From contig JAUYHF010000051.1 of the NCBI GenBank assembly GCA_030690165.1, forward strand, positions 18,809 to 82,808: DNA of 64,000 nucleotides. The letters are read 5' to 3'. The first letter of the stretch is position 1; every line of letters starts with the position of its first letter. Source of the DNA: Deltaproteobacteria bacterium. GTDB lineage: Bacteria; Desulfobacterota; GWC2-55-46; UBA9637. Of the stretch, positions 50,407 through 58,582 are shown one piece after another. The notes beneath the pieces were generated by a model. That model was given only the letters and a program-made list of their open reading frames with translations. It was not told the DNA's origin and did not search any database. The position numbers were made by a program, and so were the translations under genes.

Positions 50407-52344
50407 TTATAACTTTTGATGGCACCTGTCGCATTCTCCTTTTTCAAAAGGGGTATGCATTATCTTATGTATAAGCCTCTTATCCTTTCCTGCATGAGGC
50501 TCATGACAGCCAAGACAGTCAGCGCCCTTTGTAGAGACATTCCCATGCGCCTTTACGAATTTTGCATCTCCCTGGTTTGCATGGCAATTATTGCACAATG
50601 TGTCACCCCTCGCTGTCAACAGCCCTCTCTCATTTGCATAATGCGCAGAATGACATTTTTGGCAATCACCGTTTGCAACAGGCCTATGGGTAACAATATC
50701 CTTTTCCTTTAAACTCTTATCAAATTCTGCATGACAGGAAAGGCACAAACTTTTGAGAGGCCGCGGTAAAAGGCCCTTTATTTTACTGCCGTGCGGCCTG
50801 TGACAGTCAATACATTTTTCTTCAAATACCGGCTTATGAGGATATTTTGCAATCTGAAGGCCAATTTTAGTGTCTTTATGGCAATTATAACAAAGAGCGC
50901 CTTTCTCTTCTATCAACTGTTTTGTATTGTTGCTGGCATGCGCATCATGGCAGCTAAGACATTTACCTTCCTTGAAAACAGGGTGTGTCCCTTGTTCCCC
51001 TATCTCTCTTAGCATACCGGAATGGCATTTAAAACACAATTCCTCTTCCTTTAACAGAGCAAGTTTCTTTACCTCGCTTGCATGGGGGTTATGGCAGACA
51101 GTACATGCCCCATCCCTTACCTTGGGATGCCTTGTCACTTTATTAAATTTCTTTTTTTCCTGGCTGTGGCAGCTATAACACAGGTCCTCAACTGGTGAAA
51201 CCAGTTCAAAATTGTAATCTGACGCATGGGCATCATGACACGGCAGGCAATTATCCTGAGCAATAGGGGCATGCGTTACCGTCTTAACAAAACCGTCCTT
51301 ATTGTGACATTTATAGCAAAGTTGGGCGCCAACTACACGAAGCGCATCCTTATTGTCAGAGGCATGTGGGTCATGGCAGCCGGAGCAGTCCCCCTTGGCT
51401 ATCGGAGTATGGGTAAACTTCTTTGCATGCCTCTTTTCTGTAGCTTTGTGGCAGCTATAGCAAAGCGGCTTTTCCGGTATCAAAAGCTCATTCTTCTGAT
51501 CAGTTGCGTGGGGACTATGACATGCTGAACAGTCCCCTTTAAGAACAGGCGAATGAACAAGCGCCTTTTTAAACCCATTTTCCTGGGCCGTATGGCAACT
51601 ATAGCAAAGTTTATCAGCTTGAAGTTTTGTTTTTAACGGTTCTTTTGAATCAGGAGAATTATGGCAGTCACTGCATTTTCTCTGGCCAAATGGCCCGTGA
51701 TTGTATTCCCTTACAAGCTTATCGCTTGACGAAGAGTGCGGAGTATGGCATGAAAGACAGTTGGTTCCTGCAACCTTATAATTAAAGTGTCCATCTATAA
51801 ATTTTACAGCATTTACATCATGGCACTTTTCACACAACTTATTGCCTTTTTCAAGCAGGTTATAGCCATGCTCTGAGGAATGCGGATTATGGCAGTTGTC
51901 GCAGCCGTCCGCAACTGCCTTGTGGATTGTCTTTTTTGTAAAAGGCCCCTTTGCATGGCAAAGATAGCACAGGTCATTTCCTGAAACCCTTGTAAGCCCT
52001 TTTAATTTTGAAGAATGTGGATTATGACATTTAAGACATATACCTTGTGTTAACGGCGTATGCAGCGGCGCTTTTTCCAGTATTGGCCTGTCTTTTTCAT
52101 GACACTGATAGCAGAGTTTTGCGTCTTTTTCCTTTAGTCTTAACGCCCCGATAAGGCCGTGCGGTATATGACAAGCTTCGCAGTTGTTGTCAACAAGGGG
52201 CTTGTGCAGATTCCCATCCTTGTATTTCAACATCTCTTTCTGGTGGCAATCCGAACAGGACTTTCTTACTATTCTTGTGCCCATACAACCTGACAGCATC
52301 AAGGTTGCAGCAAGGATTATCAACGAAAAACGAATAGGCTTCAA
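50407..52344 (-). CDS. 26-haem c-type cytochrome lipoprotein
   Basis: A 645-residue protein with lipobox LMLSGCMG and 26 CxxCH motifs by count, about one per 25 residues, from CSDCH to CDRCH. Most belong to repeating units CxxCHxxHASD followed by LCYxCH, giving a linear chain of paired haems. The start is TTG 52344, with GGGAGG eight bases upstream. Its size and repeat pattern fit a wire-like electron conduit, anchored by lipid to the inner face of the outer membrane or exposed. It is the largest cytochrome in the window. Confidence 0.9.
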   Translation of the reverse strand: MKPIRFSLIILAATLMLSGCMGTRIVRKSCSDCHQKEMLKYKDGNLHKPLVDNNCEACHIPHGLIGALRLKEKDAKLCYQCHEKDRPILEKAPLHTPLTQGICLKCHNPHSSKLKGLTRVSGNDLCYLCHAKGPFTKKTIHKAVADGCDNCHNPHSSEHGYNLLEKGNKLCEKCHDVNAVKFIDGHFNYKVAGTNCLSCHTPHSSSSDKLVREYNHGPFGQRKCSDCHNSPDSKEPLKTKLQADKLCYSCHTAQENGFKKALVHSPVLKGDCSACHSPHATDQKNELLIPEKPLCYSCHKATEKRHAKKFTHTPIAKGDCSGCHDPHASDNKDALRVVGAQLCYKCHNKDGFVKTVTHAPIAQDNCLPCHDAHASDYNFELVSPVEDLCYSCHSQEKKKFNKVTRHPKVRDGACTVCHNPHASEVKKLALLKEEELCFKCHSGMLREIGEQGTHPVFKEGKCLSCHDAHASNNTKQLIEEKGALCYNCHKDTKIGLQIAKYPHKPVFEEKCIDCHRPHGSKIKGLLPRPLKSLCLSCHAEFDKSLKEKDIVTHRPVANGDCQKCHSAHYANERGLLTARGDTLCNNCHANQGDAKFVKAHGNVSTKGADCLGCHEPHAGKDKRLIHKIMHTPFEKGECDRCHQKL

Positions 52345-52365
52345 ACTTCTTTCCTCCCGATAAAG

Positions 52366-53898
52366 CTACTTGCCTTGCAGTTTATCAAGTTCTTTCTGGT
52401 TTATCTCTATTGCCACCGTTTCTCTTAGCTGTTTGATATATCCATTTAACGCACCATTAAACCTCTCCCTTCCAACTATCGTATCTATTTCGCTTCTCAC
52501 CATGCCAAACGGTATATATGCGCCCTTTTCAAGGCCGCGAAATTCCATAATAGCATAACCCGCCTCTGAAGAAAACGGCCCTAATATATCTCCTTCTTTT
52601 GCCCCCTGAATAGCCTTGTTAATATCACCAGAGAGTTGATTTGTCTCCACCCAACCGATATCCCCTCCTTTTTCCCTGGAAGGGTCTAATGATTTTTCTC
52701 TTGCAAGATATGAAAAGTCGCCGCCTTTTTTAAGGTCATCAAGTATGGTCTTCGCCTCATCCTCATCCGTTAAATGCATAATCCTTAAGTTTACCCTGTC
52801 AGACGCCCTGTACTTTTCCTGATTTGCCTTATAATAGTTCAAAATATCGTTCTCGTCAACTCTTACTGCAGGAAGAATGGCCTTTTTCTTAAACTGCTCT
52901 ATAAGCTGCGGATCCTTGTATTTCTTTATATCTGCCTTAGTCTGTTCATCATTCTCATAACCCCTGTTCATCGCCTCTTGGTCAAGAAGCTTGTACAGGA
53001 CAAGCTTATCTAAAATCTCCTTTTTTGCATCCTCATCCTGTGTCTTAGAAGAGCTCAGTTCTCTTAATACATCTATGCCTAATATGGATTCACCATTCAC
53101 ATTTGCAACATCTTTGCCAAAAAGTTCGGTTTTATCACGGGAGAGTGCGCCTAAAACCTCATTATCTATCTTCACCTTTGCCTTTTTTCTGAGTTTATCA
53201 AAATATTCCTTTTCCCTTTCCTTTGTCTTTATATTAAAAAAACCTCTTCTGATTGCCTCCCTGTCATCGGCCGACATCTTCGGCGGATCTTCTTTTTTAT
53301 CCGAATCTTTTTTAGCATCTTCTTTTACAGAATCTGTCTTTTCTTTTTCAGCCCTTTCTTTATCGGCTTTTTCCTGAGCTTTTTTCTTTTCCTCTTCTTT
53401 CTTCTTTAATTGTTCATGGTAATAGTCTTCTATCTCTTTATCTTCCACTTTAATCTTATTTAATATCTCCTCCTGACGGAGCTTGTCCAAAAACAGATTA
53501 AGGGCAAAGTTATCCATGAGCATTATAAAATCTGCCTCTTTATCCAGCCCCAGATTTCTGGCCTCTATTATCATAAGCTTATTATCTATAAGCTCATTTA
53601 AAAACTTGCCAAAATCCTGCATTGCAAAAGAGGTTTGCTCAGAAAGGTTCCTGCCCACCCGGCTGCTTTTGTGCAGTTTATCTATCTTGTTTAAAAACTC
53701 ATCTTTTGTAATAATCTCATCCCCTACCCTGGCAATATACACCTCTTTTTTGGGGGAGGTAAAAGGCCAGAAACCGAAAGAATCTCCAGTCCCCCCTATA
53801 AAAACGAAAAGGATAAAAACCGTGGCGAGGAAAACAATATCCCTTAACCTTCTAACCTCTGACTTATGACCTCTGACTCCTGACTTCTTTATCATCAT
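52366..53898 (-). CDS. PpiC-type (SurA-like) peptidyl-prolyl isomerase
   Basis: A 510-residue periplasmic foldase. A signal segment (residues ~20-40), then a SurA-type N-terminal region (ARVGDEIITKDEFLNKIDKL), a Lys/Glu-rich insertion (~150-225), and a PpiC parvulin domain (~365-455, RIMHLTDEDEAKTILDDLKK, DPSREKGGDIGWV). It probably assists folding or haem loading of the neighbouring cytochromes or the barrel protein. The first ~18 residues (KKSGVRGHKSEVRRL) are encoded by a dispersed repeat. Confidence 0.87.
   Translation of the reverse strand: MMIKKSGVRGHKSEVRRLRDIVFLATVFILFVFIGGTGDSFGFWPFTSPKKEVYIARVGDEIITKDEFLNKIDKLHKSSRVGRNLSEQTSFAMQDFGKFLNELIDNKLMIIEARNLGLDKEADFIMLMDNFALNLFLDKLRQEEILNKIKVEDKEIEDYYHEQLKKKEEEKKKAQEKADKERAEKEKTDSVKEDAKKDSDKKEDPPKMSADDREAIRRGFFNIKTKEREKEYFDKLRKKAKVKIDNEVLGALSRDKTELFGKDVANVNGESILGIDVLRELSSSKTQDEDAKKEILDKLVLYKLLDQEAMNRGYENDEQTKADIKKYKDPQLIEQFKKKAILPAVRVDENDILNYYKANQEKYRASDRVNLRIMHLTDEDEAKTILDDLKKGGDFSYLAREKSLDPSREKGGDIGWVETNQLSGDINKAIQGAKEGDILGPFSSEAGYAIMEFRGLEKGAYIPFGMVRSEIDTIVGRERFNGALNGYIKQLRETVAIEINQKELDKLQGK
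53845..53888. repeat. CCTCTGACTT-type unit repeat at the PpiC gene start
   Basis: Units AACCTTCTAACCTCTGACTT and ATGACCTCTGACTCCTGACT. They encode residues ~4-18 before the signal segment. Same class as 49006-49076. Confidence 0.65.
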
Positions 53899-53899
53899 C

Positions 53900-54493
53900 T
53901 TATTTTATTGTGTCTATCATCTCCCTGACAACTTTCTGCGTAAGCGCGGTTAGAGACTTCACCTCGCCGAGGTCAAGGACAATAATATAATCATCCCCTT
54001 TTCTCTTATTTTGGCCTGACCATATGAGCTTGCCGGTATTAGAGTCAATCATCCTTGCGGTGATTGCAACCGTTGGCACAGAATACGCGCCGCCGGCCTC
54101 GGCAAATTCTTCTACTGTGCCAGTCATAACAGCATCTACGCCAAGACGTTTGCCAAGGATCTTCAACCTTTCTATTTCAATCTCACCTATGGTGTCCATC
54201 CTTTCCTGTATCATAAACTGAACTATGTTGCCGGTCTCTTCTACATTAAACCTATCGGTTTTAAACATCTCAGTAACAAATATATTGGCAACCACCTTAC
54301 CTGCATCCCGATACCCGCTTATATTGTAAAATGGAAGTATAGCCACCTTTTTTGAGGCATGGGGTGAAAGAGCCTCCTGTGAGAAAACTGCGCAGCCTGC
54401 TATAAGCAACGGAGTTAAAAACAAGGTTAAGCCCAAATTAAAAATCTTTAACCAGTATTCGTGATTCAACCTTGACAATGGCTCTTTATTCAT
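53900..54493 (-). CDS. CsgG/TolB-like lipoprotein 1
   Basis: A 197-residue lipoprotein with signal and lipobox LLIAGCAVF. The domain begins KKVAILPFYNISGYRDAGKV and continues VTEMFKTDRFNVEE, KRLGVDAVMTGTVEEFAEAG and ARMIDSNTGKLIWSGQNKR. This is the CsgG/TolB-N-like fold that assembles with outer-membrane partners. It lies 1 base from the PpiC gene and overlaps the HAMP gene by 4. Function is unknown. Two related proteins follow in the same cluster. Confidence 0.75.
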   Translation of the reverse strand: MNKEPLSRLNHEYWLKIFNLGLTLFLTPLLIAGCAVFSQEALSPHASKKVAILPFYNISGYRDAGKVVANIFVTEMFKTDRFNVEETGNIVQFMIQERMDTIGEIEIERLKILGKRLGVDAVMTGTVEEFAEAGGAYSVPTVAITARMIDSNTGKLIWSGQNKRKGDDYIIVLDLGEVKSLTALTQKVVREMIDTIK

Positions 54494-55047
54494 AACCGAA
54501 ATTCTTTAACAGCCTCTTCTAATCTTTTCTGCACATCTAAAATCTTTTTTAGATGCTCATCCCCTTTATTTACATTGTTAGAGCAAACTGCAAGTTCATC
54601 TGACGCTGTCTTAATCCTCCCTAACCTTAACTTAAGCTTTTCAATCATAATATTAAGGGCTTCAGCAAGTTCTCCGACCTCATCACCCTTACGAGTTGAA
54701 AACCTTACAGTGAGATCACCCTCTGCAACCTTTTCCTTAATTTCCCTCTCCATCCTGTATAGAGGACCGGCTATCTTATGGGGGAAAAAGATAGCTATGC
54801 TAAAGGCTATAACAATGCCGATGATAAAAGCAATTACAATAGCCGGCAGGAGAAAATCCAGAAAATTTCTCGCCTGGATATGGAAGTGTCTAAATGACTG
54901 ACCAATCTCCTGATTGCTATAAAAGTAGAAGAAGGCAGCGATTATCCCTGTGCTTACCAAGACAATCAGCATTACCCTTACGAGCAACCTGAATTGCATC
55001 TGCTTTTTTATAGAGAAATTTATAACGCTTCTTCTATTATTCTTCAT
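54490..55047 (-). CDS. Membrane protein with HAMP domain, no output domain
   Basis: A 185-residue protein with two transmembrane segments (residues ~22-45 and ~65-90) and a HAMP domain (KIAGPLYRMEREIKEKVAEG, GDEVGELAEALNIMIEKL), ending in a short coiled coil. The typical kinase, chemotaxis or GGDEF output is absent, and the space between the two membrane segments is short. It may sense through the membrane and act by partner contact. It lies inside the cytochrome cluster. Confidence 0.75.
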   Translation of the reverse strand: MKNNRRSVINFSIKKQMQFRLLVRVMLIVLVSTGIIAAFFYFYSNQEIGQSFRHFHIQARNFLDFLLPAIVIAFIIGIVIAFSIAIFFPHKIAGPLYRMEREIKEKVAEGDLTVRFSTRKGDEVGELAEALNIMIEKLKLRLGRIKTASDELAVCSNNVNKGDEHLKKILDVQKRLEEAVKEFRL

Positions 55048-55062
55048 TATGGCCTCCCTTTA

Positions 55063-55128
55063 CTCGCTCCGCGAGAATTGCAAATCGCGAATTGTAAATT
55101 TTAAATTTTCAATTTTTATCTTACAATT
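55063..55128. repeat. AT-rich repeat with CTCGC-TCC-GCGAG hairpin
   Basis: The hairpin at 55063-55075 is followed by AATTGCAAATCGCGAATTGT and AAATTTTCAATTTTTATC. It fills the gap between the pentaheme cytochrome and the HAMP gene. Related to 6237-6350. Confidence 0.65.
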
Positions 55129-56301
55129 TCAGATATATGGTTCGCCTGTATGGCATAAAATGCACAGGTCTCTTCCAGAATCCATCCTTATAAAATATCT
55201 TTTATTGCCGCCGTGAGGGTCGTGGCATGTAACGCAGGTTATAATACCGCCTTCTATGGTTGGGAGGACATGCGAAATTTTTGTTTTTAAGCCCTTGCTC
55301 CTTATCCCCACTGGGTGCGATGCGCCTTGCGGGTGACACTTAACACACGCATCTATCATGGAAACCCTTTCAGGAACCAAACCAAAACCATGCTTATCAA
55401 TCTCAGCAGGCTCAGTGACTATTAAATATGCCTTCACAGGCTTATCGCTTAGAAGTTTAAGAAAAATATCTTTTGTACCTTTTATTTTAAAGACATTGGC
55501 CTCTTTTATTTCAGGTAGTGTCTTATCTATAATCTTTGCGCCTTCCCCCTTATCACTAATCTTCATGGATGTATCAAGCACAAAATTATTTGACACGGTT
55601 TCATTGCCGAATATATCTCTGGATATTACGCGATAATGGTATTGCTTACCTGGCCTCAGCCCCGCTATTGTTATTTTGTGCCCTTTTGCAAATATCTTCT
55701 CATATACTGCTGTTTCCCCATACCGGGGAGTTAATCCGTACTCCACAATTGAGTTGGACGACTTATCTGTATCCCATGCAATTACTGCCTCAAGAAATAC
55801 AGCCTGCCTTATTTCTACTACTGCCACATTACTGATGAGAGGCGGATTCCGGTCATTATCCATAGAGGCATTCACCTGTGATGGTATAAGTTGCAAAGAA
55901 TTAACTTTTACCTCATTCCCTGCGCTATCCTTTACTTTCAAATCCAACCGATATTTTCTGTCCCAGTACATGTCCTTCAAAAAAAATATCTGTTCTCTCT
56001 GACCAGCCAAGGAAGCAACCTCCCATACCCTGCCTGTCTTAGTAAACCCCTTTAAGATATGACACTGTTCACATTTATCCTCTTCTACAACGGCATGCCG
56101 GTATTGTAATGCCGCTATCCGCGCATATACATCATCTATCTTAAGCTCTAAGGCCTTTGACCCGGAATGGCAATCCCTGCAGCCGCCTGAGCCTCCATTT
56201 CTGCTCCAAGACAAGTCGCCTGGCGCCGCCGGTAGTAAAAACCATATAAAAACAACTACCGCAAGGACCAAAAGGGCTGATGAAAGGATGTGCTTACCCA
56301 T
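55129..56301 (-). CDS. Pentaheme c-type cytochrome with fibronectin-like middle domain
   Basis: A 390-residue exported cytochrome. A single N-terminal membrane or signal segment (residues ~6-28) is followed by CRDCH and CEQCH. A beta-rich middle (residues ~130-240) reads IAWDTDKSSNSIVEYGLTPR, IAGLRPGKQYHYRVISRDIF, as in fibronectin-III-type or purple-acid-phosphatase-type domains. Three more sites follow: CVKCH, CVTCH and CILCH. The domain could dock another protein or surface polymer. It lies directly upstream of the HAMP gene, separated by a repeat. Confidence 0.83.
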   Translation of the reverse strand: MGKHILSSALLVLAVVVFIWFLLPAAPGDLSWSRNGGSGGCRDCHSGSKALELKIDDVYARIAALQYRHAVVEEDKCEQCHILKGFTKTGRVWEVASLAGQREQIFFLKDMYWDRKYRLDLKVKDSAGNEVKVNSLQLIPSQVNASMDNDRNPPLISNVAVVEIRQAVFLEAVIAWDTDKSSNSIVEYGLTPRYGETAVYEKIFAKGHKITIAGLRPGKQYHYRVISRDIFGNETVSNNFVLDTSMKISDKGEGAKIIDKTLPEIKEANVFKIKGTKDIFLKLLSDKPVKAYLIVTEPAEIDKHGFGLVPERVSMIDACVKCHPQGASHPVGIRSKGLKTKISHVLPTIEGGIITCVTCHDPHGGNKRYFIRMDSGRDLCILCHTGEPYI

Positions 56302-56303
56302 GA

Positions 56304-57887
56304 CTAAAAGTCCTCAGCCAACTGACCCTTTTGATCCGCCTTTGCAAACGGGTTTTTTTTGGAAAGGATGGATGGTATTGATTTGGTTAAGTTGAATGTA
56401 TTGTCCGCATTATCTACAGCAGTAAGTGAAAATGCCATTGAATTTATATCAAATTCTGCTTCCACGGAGTATTCCACTTTTGGCGGAAACTCACCTGCCC
56501 CTTCAATTGTCTTTACAGACTTGCCTTCTCTATCAAGTATGGATAATTTCCATGATTTTATATCATCATCAGGGCTATGCTCAAAAGTAAACAACACCTT
56601 ATCTTCTATCTTATCCATATCAACTTTTATAACAGGCGGGCTGTTCTTTACCTTTAGACTGTCGGTCACAACAGTTTCATTCCCTGCCATATCTTTTACT
56701 GTAAACCTGTATGTATATTTTCCATCTGATACCTGAACGAGTTTATCTGTTTCACCCCTCCAGATGAGTCCTTTGGGCAGTTTGCCGTATCCCTTATCAC
56801 CCCTCAGCCTCTTCCCTTCTTTATCAAGTATTTCTATTTCCCATTCATCAACCTCATCAAAACTCAAAAGCCTGGGGGTGAATATTATATAACCCCTTCT
56901 CTGGGAGGCAAAAATTTTACTACTAACCGTCAAGCTAACCTTTGGCGGCGTGCTGTCAACAATTACTTTCCCTACGGCGCCAAATGGAAATAACGACATC
57001 GCCTCATCTCTTGCAACCACATCTACAGGATATACCCCTTCCTGAAGGGGTGCAGTCACAACCCCTTCATATTCCCCATCCTCTCCTTTGACAAGGCTTA
57101 TTTCTGCGCCATCAACTACAGCCTTTACCTCTTTTGGCTCCTCTTTGATAGACACTACCTTTACTCTTAACCCAACCCTTGCCCCACCCTTTGCTACAGT
57201 AGGGAATGTATCCGCCTTTTCTATCTCAAACGGACTTAGCCCCGTCTCTTTTATAAAAAACTGGGCTGCTATACCCTTTACAAGATCCTTTGCAACCCTT
57301 GAGCTTAAGACATCAACCGATGTTATAAGACCCAATCCAAGAATACCAACAAAATCCCGTTCTGTGTAAGAAATGGTGTCTGCCCATATTACGTTGCCGT
57401 CAATGGTATTAACCAAACGGGCTGTCACCGCCACAGTCATCCTGCCATTTGCGTCAGAGAACTGGTTTATCGAACCAACCAGCACAGCATCAACCCCAAG
57501 AACTTTTCCCATTTCTCTTACAGCCAGCCTTGTTACGCCGCCGGTATAACGGATCCTCCTCTTTGCAAGAAATTCCTCAACAGCGCCGTCCATGGTTATA
57601 AACACCAATCCTTTGCCTCTCAATTCCTTTTTTATAAGCTCGGTAATAGTCTTTGTGGCAACAGGGTTATCGCTAAGATTTTCAAACGGCAGGATAGAGA
57701 CATCCTTTAAAATAATAGGCTGGCTTGAGTTATTATTAAGCCCATTACCTATTGCCGCAATTGGAGGAATGGCAAAAACAAAAAGACAGGAGATGGAAGA
57801 CAGAAGACAGTATAAGAAGATTCTTATTCTTGATTTTTGCCCCGCATGGAATACTGGGGTTATTTTTAACTTTCTTTGTCTGTTCAT
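56304..57887 (-). CDS. CsgG/TolB-like protein 2 with beta-sandwich tail
   Basis: A 527-residue exported protein. A signal segment (IFLYCLLSSISCLFVFAIPP) leads to a CsgG/TolB-like domain (residues ~50-210): KDVSILPFENLSDNPVATKT, VREMGKVLGVDAVLVGSINQ and ARLVNTIDGNVIWADTISY. The remainder (~220-527) is a series of beta-sandwich units with VVARDEAMSLFPFG, YTYRFTVKDMAGNETVV and FSLTAVDNADNTF, similar to Ig-like repeats. ATG 57887 has GGAGG eight bases upstream. It likely acts at the outer membrane. Confidence 0.75.
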   Translation of the reverse strand: MNRQRKLKITPVFHAGQKSRIRIFLYCLLSSISCLFVFAIPPIAAIGNGLNNNSSQPIILKDVSILPFENLSDNPVATKTITELIKKELRGKGLVFITMDGAVEEFLAKRRIRYTGGVTRLAVREMGKVLGVDAVLVGSINQFSDANGRMTVAVTARLVNTIDGNVIWADTISYTERDFVGILGLGLITSVDVLSSRVAKDLVKGIAAQFFIKETGLSPFEIEKADTFPTVAKGGARVGLRVKVVSIKEEPKEVKAVVDGAEISLVKGEDGEYEGVVTAPLQEGVYPVDVVARDEAMSLFPFGAVGKVIVDSTPPKVSLTVSSKIFASQRRGYIIFTPRLLSFDEVDEWEIEILDKEGKRLRGDKGYGKLPKGLIWRGETDKLVQVSDGKYTYRFTVKDMAGNETVVTDSLKVKNSPPVIKVDMDKIEDKVLFTFEHSPDDDIKSWKLSILDREGKSVKTIEGAGEFPPKVEYSVEAEFDINSMAFSLTAVDNADNTFNLTKSIPSILSKKNPFAKADQKGQLAEDF

Positions 57888-57943
57888 AACTCCATCCTCC
57901 TGATTTTCAAAGCTAAGGCGCATTAAGACACAGCAACAAATCG

Positions 57944-58525
57944 CTACAATAGGGTATCCAGCGCGCTCTTCACTGCCTTCCTTGTCAACTCGCTTCTGTC
58001 TACTTCCTCAATACCTATCAACTTTCTCAAAACACTCCTGCCTGTCTCGGTGGTCTTTGCCTGCCATAGGATTATACTTGAACCTGTATCAATCATCCTG
58101 ACGCCAATTGACACAACACCCCCACCACCGCCACCAGCGCCTGAATACTCATCTACACTCCCAAGTATTACAGCCTGCACACTCAATTTTTCTCCAATCA
58201 GTTTTAACGTCTCCTTATCTACCGGCACAGCCCTGCCTTCTTCAACGCCAGCCTCTCTGAATATTACACTAAGAGCCTTTGTAACCTCGCCCTGCTCTAC
58301 TACCTCAAAGACCCCCCTGGACATAAGGTCTACAATCAAAGTGTTTCTTATCTTTTCACCAGCATACCTGTCATCACTAAGATTATTGAACGGCAGCACC
58401 GCTATTTTCTTTATGTATGAAAAGTTGGCTGTCGGATTAATATATCTTATCGTAGACCCGCAGCCTCCAATAAAGATAAGAAAAAATAAAACCACACCCC
58501 CCGTTTTCACACAACTATTATACAT
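57944..58525 (-). CDS. CsgG/TolB-like lipoprotein 3
   Basis: A 193-residue lipoprotein with lipobox LIFIGGCGS. The domain runs KKIAVLPFNNLSDDRYAGEK, VDLMSRGVFEVVEQGEVTKA, GEKLSVQAVILGSVDEYSGA, a poly-Gly turn, and GVRMIDTGSSIILWQAKTTE. It resembles proteins 1 and 2 of this cluster and the GNA1162 group. It lies between the barrel protein and protein 2. Possibly an outer-membrane assembly or secretion accessory. Confidence 0.72.
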   Translation of the reverse strand: MYNSCVKTGGVVLFFLIFIGGCGSTIRYINPTANFSYIKKIAVLPFNNLSDDRYAGEKIRNTLIVDLMSRGVFEVVEQGEVTKALSVIFREAGVEEGRAVPVDKETLKLIGEKLSVQAVILGSVDEYSGAGGGGGGVVSIGVRMIDTGSSIILWQAKTTETGRSVLRKLIGIEEVDRSELTRKAVKSALDTLL

Positions 58526-58582
58526 TATTCCTCCTTTTATGCAAGGTTTTTTTATACTGTTATTAATATCCCGCCCTCTCGC

